DNA of 64,000 nt from Vigna angularis (taxonomy: Eukaryota; Streptophyta; Magnoliopsida; Fabales; Fabaceae). Made by a program: the position numbers and the translations under genes. The notes beneath the pieces are model-generated. The model did no database searches and had not been told where the DNA came from. It worked only from the letters and a program-made list of their open reading frames with translations. Where the stretch lies: the NCBI RefSeq assembly GCF_016808095.1, contig NC_068975.1:27207501-27271500 (forward strand), given 5' to 3'. Below are positions 58,970 through 64,000 of the stretch, one piece after another (within the stretch, counting starts at the first letter, position 1; each line of letters opens with the position of its first letter).

Positions 58970-61900
58970 CTGTTTAGATCGACACCCAATGATTCTATTC
59001 TTTGCTTTCGCACTTACCCGATCTGCGTCCACTCTTCATACTCATTAAATAATTCTATTCTTGGTGGTTTAATGGAGTGAAAAAAATCTCAAGTCTATTT
59101 TTTTTTTATTTAACAAGTATCGTTTATTGTGTGTTAACAAAATGATGCAAGAAAGTATATTGTTAGGATGTTTCTTTCGTTAGGTGAGAAAAAAAATGCA
59201 AAACTTATGAAATATAATTCATACTTATCTAAGTTTATATTACTTGTATTTAAATGTATTTATTTCAAATTTATATTTATATTTTTAGATTAAATTCACT
59301 TTCTTTAATTATATTTGTATTAATTGTTTAGATTTTGATAATTTAATATTAAGATGTGTCTTAATAATTTCAAGTTATAAAATGTTGGGTAAAGAGAATC
59401 TTAAATAAGAATAACATTATATTGGATTATAAGAGATTAAGTCAAATTTCAGGATTAAAATAAAATAAAGTAGTTAGTTTGAACTTGAATCACTGAATTA
59501 CGACTTAACTGGATCAATATTTAGTCGAGTTAAACTTAATTTAAGTGAAGTAATCAAGTCTGATGAGATTTATTAAGTTAAGTTGGTCTAAAATCAATGT
59601 CGAGCTAAGTCAATTATGGTCTAAGTGGAGTTGAGTTGGCAAAAACCAAAGGTCAAATCGAATCTATATGAACACAAGTTGACGTGAGTTATCTTAAGAT
59701 GAAGTTGAGTTAGCAGATGCTAAAGATAAGGATGAGTAAGATCAAATACATAAGTCGAATTGAGTTGACTTAACCTAAAATTGGATCAAGTCAACATCGT
59801 CCCAAGTTGAGACAAGTTAGCTCGAGATGAGAACAAGTCGAATCGATCTAAGAAGTCAAGTCGATTTTAGACCAAAAGTAACGGAATTAATATGAGATAA
59901 AGACAAATCGAGTTAACTCAAACCTATGTTGAGTCGAGTCACTCTAGACCAAAGTCAAACTAAGTTTGATCAAGATAAGGTTATGTCACATATAAATTGA
60001 AATGTGTTTGCTTAAATTAAATTTAGTCAAATTTAAGATTGAGACAAATTAAATTAAGTTAGATAAAATTAAGTTTAGCTTGTGTTTTATTACATCAAAT
60101 TAAATAAAATTAATTCACATCAAATTCCATTAAGTTTAATCTAATTAACAGAGAAAATTTAACCACATTCAAATTTAATTAAAAAATTCAAATAAAATAT
60201 ATCTAAATAAATAAGAATTATAAATTTAATATATTTTATTGAATCTTAATTAAATCTAAAACCCCGATACATCATCGCTCATGATTTTTAATGTATAACT
60301 TTTTATTCAAGTATTTTTAAAATAAAATTATTTAAAATAATCTTAGAACTAGAAGTACAATAATTCTATACTCTCAAAAGTTTTGATAAAAAGTAGTTCC
60401 TAATTTTTAAATAACACAGATTTATAGATGTTTCTTCTTATTAAACTCAATATTTCGGAGTTTAAAAAACTAATTAATCAAAGGTAAAGGAATATCCCAA
60501 AGCAAAAAAGAAGATACTCAATACTACGAGAATTACTTAGATAATATCATACCTAATTAATTACTTCAGAAAAAAAAAACTGATATTTCTGTCTTTTTTC
60601 CAGTGTCTTATTTTCACGCCGTTTTTATTTTGGCTGTTATTGTTTTTCTTTTGAAAGAAAAGCCGAGTGTTGCTGTCTGAAGGGCAGGATTTTATCTCGA
60701 GAGCAAATTTACTACTATTTATGTCGAGTTGAGATGAAACAAATATACACATCAATCCACTGAAAACTATCATTAATATTATTTTTTAAAATAACAGTTA
60801 ACAAACAAATTTATGTATGATGTATGATAATTTATGATTGAATTTTATGTCGCCATTGTATATTCCTATAGAAATTAGTTTCAGAAATTATATTTAAATA
60901 ATTTAGTTTAACTTCCTTAATTCCTGATTCGTTCAAAATTGAGTCGAATTGAGATGTGGGCAAAGTCACTTTCATTTTCACGGAGACAGGTGTTAGATCT
61001 CACATTTTTAATTCAGATTTCAAAATTATAACATGCAAACTGGGAACCTCACAGCTTGGTTCCTTACAAACATAACCATCTCATCACTGTTGAGTCGTCC
61101 CTACCCTCCTGTAGCTCAGTAGCTCCTTCAACTAAACATGTCACAATTCAGCATGCTGCACAAAATAATCCATCACGACATCACCATGCTCGATTCTAGT
61201 AAATTACTCAGCGAGATAAAAGCCCCATTGCACCAGTCCCATTTTACTTCATACACATGGATAGAGAGAAAATCAAATTAGTTGATACAACATGTTTTCT
61301 CTTTGGCATTTACAACGTAATAACTTTCTATAACGAAACTAATCTACCCAACCACTACTGAAGGTTTTATGATTGACTAACAAGTTGAGTAATATATAGA
61401 TAAATAATAAGATCTCAAGTTCACTTCTATTTGCTGATAACGTATTATTGAAAAGAAAATTTCACATACAAAGAACTAAAAGAATACCACAATTACAAGT
61501 TGATCAAAACATAACATTGTTGTTTTCTTAATTTAAGATGACAAATTGCAGTAGGGCCGTGCGACATATCAAAATGAAACAAGTGCTCTTGCTTGATTTC
61601 GATTATACGGCCCTAAAAATTGCTGAAGATTAAAGCTCCTACCTACTCAGTCTTTTGATAGTGATGAAGGCAGAATAATAAAAATTTCATACAGTGATAC
61701 TTGCACGATGAAACGGATACATGGATTTCACCATTATTATTACATCTAGTGTGATCAGCTTTCTATTGAGAATGCTTAAATCAAGGTTTGATAAAAAATC
61801 TACAAGAATTTACTGAGTGTAAAAAACCACACATGAACAACTGATGCGTTTGCCATTATACAACAATGGTGAGGTTTGAACCTATATTATCTGTACTTCT

Positions 61901-62077
61901 GTAATTCCCAAATAGATTGCACCAAAAAGTGCCCTTATTTGGGCGTTCCGAAAGAAGCAAAGCTATCTTTCATTGACAGGATACAAAAATGTTTTGTTTT
62001 TCTTTTTGCATAATATAAAATGGAATATCATTGATTGTGATTTAGACCCAGTACATAACAATGACATCCTGAAGAGA
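58970..62077. other. Intergenic DNA with a degenerate AGTCGAGTT-type repetitive stretch
   Basis: The first part holds the MYCBP promoter. From about 59450 to 60080 the DNA is full of loosely spaced variants of AAGTCGAGTTGAGTTGACTT and its pieces (for example GTTGAGTCGAGTC, CAAGTCGATTT), like an old decayed tandem repeat. No open frame spans it. From 60100 to 61500 nothing recognisable is seen. About 61540-62077 is the likely 3' UTR of VPS52. Confidence 0.5.
59450..60080. repeat. Decayed tandem repeat of AGTCGAGTT/AAGTTGAGT motifs
   Basis: Many short, irregularly spaced variants of GTCGAGTTGAGTT, AAGTTAGCTCGAG and CAAGTCGAAT occur in one orientation across 600 bp. No fixed period can be read by eye. 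Confidence 0.45.
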
Positions 62078-63524
62078 TTAGAAAGTCCGCGAGTATTTCC
62101 TAATTTCATACATGATTGAAGATATGGAAACAAGATCCTTGTTCAATGCAGATCCACCGACGATCCTCTTAATGCAATCCGAGAGTCTTGTGTAATAGAG
62201 CAACAATTGAGTCAACGCAGCTCTTAAGATCTCCATACCGCACAAGAAGTTGCTGAAAGAAGTAATAACGTCTTTATGCATCAGCTCGATTGCAGCCTTC
62301 CACCTACTCGCAAAATCCTTCACTAGGGGCTCGACTTCGGCGACAGTTATAGGTTTATCTGGACTTGCTGTTGGGTCCTCGGCTGACAAATTACACACAA
62401 TCAAACCCGTATTTTTCAAAAGAGAGAACATAATCAATACGTGTCCTTGTTGTGATACTTACAAGCTTTAGACTTTACAAATTTAATCAAACCATTAAAA
62501 TGTTCTTGAAGCAGTTCTTCCTACAAGGAATGAAGAGAACAGTAAGGATAACATCAAGAACAACGAAAATTATATTATATTTGCTTAGTATAATCTATCA
62601 GTATAATATGAAAGGTTTATTAAATTTGTAAGTCCTTTCTCCAATTTGGAGATCACATAAATGGTTTTTAAACTTTTCTCACAACAAAGTTCTCGTGAAT
62701 TGAATGGTGACGCGACTCAGTGGGATTGTGTTATTTGAAAGTCATTATCGCAAATTTAGGAGATAAACTACAAAATTCTAGGTGGGCATAAGATGTGAAC
62801 ATCATATGCCAAAAGAAACAAGAATTAGAATATATAGCAACAGAAAATTGATGCACTCGTATATTCGCAAAACTATAATTATATTGAAACTATATATACA
62901 AGAAATTGATTGCAGTTACCACAAATATTGTTGTATTGCTCTTCAGTAGTTCTTCAAAGTGCATTTGAATCTTTCCACCTTCAGGTCCTGCTTCCTGGAA
63001 TCAAGAAAGTGGGAAAGCTTCAGTTGCCAAAAGTCAGAAAACAATTTATCTGAGTATGAAAACCACATCTATTGTCTCACCCTTGAGCTTCTAATTGATG
63101 CAAATATAAATAGTTATTTGACAGAATCCTACCTTCAAAACTGTAATTGTCATATCATAGTTGTTTATAAGAAAAACTGTTTGTAATTTTTGTTTCGGGA
63201 AGTTCTTCGCAAGCTTGATAAGTAAGTCATCAACAGCCATTCTTAGTCGTTCCAAATTCAAATCAAGCTGCAATTGATCAGAGGATATATTATATTAGAA
63301 TTTTACAGAAGAAAACTCGGTGACTATTCATCTATCATACTAACCTGACCATCTCCACGTTCAGTGTTTAAGTGGATAAGAGAAGCAGTAAACTCAGCAT
63401 ATCGCCTCATGACATAGTGAGGATGAACATCGTCTTCCCATAATGTCTTCACATTTGCATTACGCAAGCTGGTGAGGTGCATGTCAAATACCAATTTAAA
63501 TCTAGGCCACAAGGATATATTGAC
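62078..63524 (-). CDS. VPS52: VPS52 (GARP/EARP tethering complex subunit), 3' part only
   Basis: Five C-terminal exons are seen on the minus strand: 63524-63345, 63267-63133, 62994-62920, 62520-62463 and 62382-62078, encoding 250 residues up to the stop; upstream exons lie beyond the right window edge. Motifs shared with Arabidopsis VPS52 (POK): ISLWPRFKLVFDMHL, VMRRYAEFTASL, EELLQEHFNGLIKFVK, ITVAEVEPLVKDFASRWK, ITSFSNFLCGMEILRAALTQ, LLLYYTRLSDCIKRI and the terminal IMYEIRKYSRTF. VPS52 is part of the complex that tethers endosome-derived vesicles at the trans-Golgi; in Arabidopsis its loss blocks pollen-tube growth. All borders are GT..AG and hold frame. The stretch 63525-64000 is intron: I found no further family-like exon in it. 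Confidence 0.93.
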
Positions 63525-64000
63525 CTGCACAAAATAAAATTAGCTTCATCATGGGTCGATAGAGAGTAAATTCTAAATGATACGCGGGCACATTATCTTA
63601 TTAGTAATATTCCTTAAAGCCATTAATAATGTAGTCCATCTAAATCTACAGGTAATTACCAACTATGAGCCAGTGGCATGTGAGAGAAGGATATCAGAAA
63701 CCAAAAATGTGTATATAATTAGTAGATGTAATAAAGAAAAGGGCGAGAAGGAAGTTGAATTGGGGGCTTCATAAAAAGTAAATACTCTCTACACGTTGCT
63801 TCAAATATTTGCCAATTAAAAAAAAATACATAAACAAAAATGTGATTTGCATTATGTAGCAGAAAATAAACTAGTAAGACGATATTTGCTGCATCTGGCA
63901 AATTCAATCACACTTTAAAGTTTGCAAAGGCTAGGAAACAATCTATATATATTATAATAAAAATGAACATAATCGCAAATGAAAACAAAGGGAAAATGTG

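Noticed and set aside
63719..63907. Open frame as a further VPS52 exon
   Set aside because: Its translation does not resemble the part of VPS52 that should precede the VNISLWPRFK exon, and the flanks lack a fitting donor.

Overview
This is plant nuclear DNA. It is AT-rich and sparsely coded, its genes have introns with GT..AG borders, and it is full of small non-autonomous transposons. The families and repeat types (legume-style TRIMs, Mutator-type and hAT-type MITEs) suggest a papilionoid legume, probably Phaseoleae such as Vigna or Phaseolus. That species-level placement is inference.

Layout. Bases 1-4249 are a GC-rich, non-coding repeat block: two LTR-like direct repeats enclose four different tandem arrays, and a complete 382-bp TRIM is nested in the right repeat. 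AT-rich spacer with a decayed TRIM-like element runs to about 9.5 kb. Then come a PP1 (TOPP) phosphatase gene (9869-13956, minus, four exons including a 24-nt last exon), an intronless group IX ERF gene (15515-16234, minus), a Mutator-type MITE (16791-17095), a long gene-poor stretch, a small two-exon gene for a 91-residue charged protein of unknown role (22772-23222, minus), a CACTA-like fragment with an 82-bp palindrome (about 25.3-25.7 kb), a hAT-type element (26685-27215) and an intronless AHL gene with an altered GRFEIL motif (29733-30395, plus).

From 32.6 to 42.4 kb lie two EIN4-type subfamily II ethylene receptor genes arranged tail to tail. They are near-identical two-exon genes, and each carries a GTGGGTCCCA element about 290 bp before its ATG. 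After about 4 kb of AT-rich spacer come a six-exon AHL gene with a type II AT-hook (46524-52055, minus), a MYCBP/AMY-1 homologue (55232-58969, minus) whose last intron holds a decayed copia-type element, and the 3' part of a VPS52 gene (62078-63524, minus) that runs off the right edge.

How the genes relate. They form no operon or obvious cluster. The two receptors and the ERF belong to the beginning and end of ethylene signalling, but they are far apart on the map and nothing in the sequence ties them together. Exon borders were placed by reading GT..AG sites that keep the frame and rebuild conserved protein ends. UTR ends and transcription starts cannot be fixed from sequence alone.
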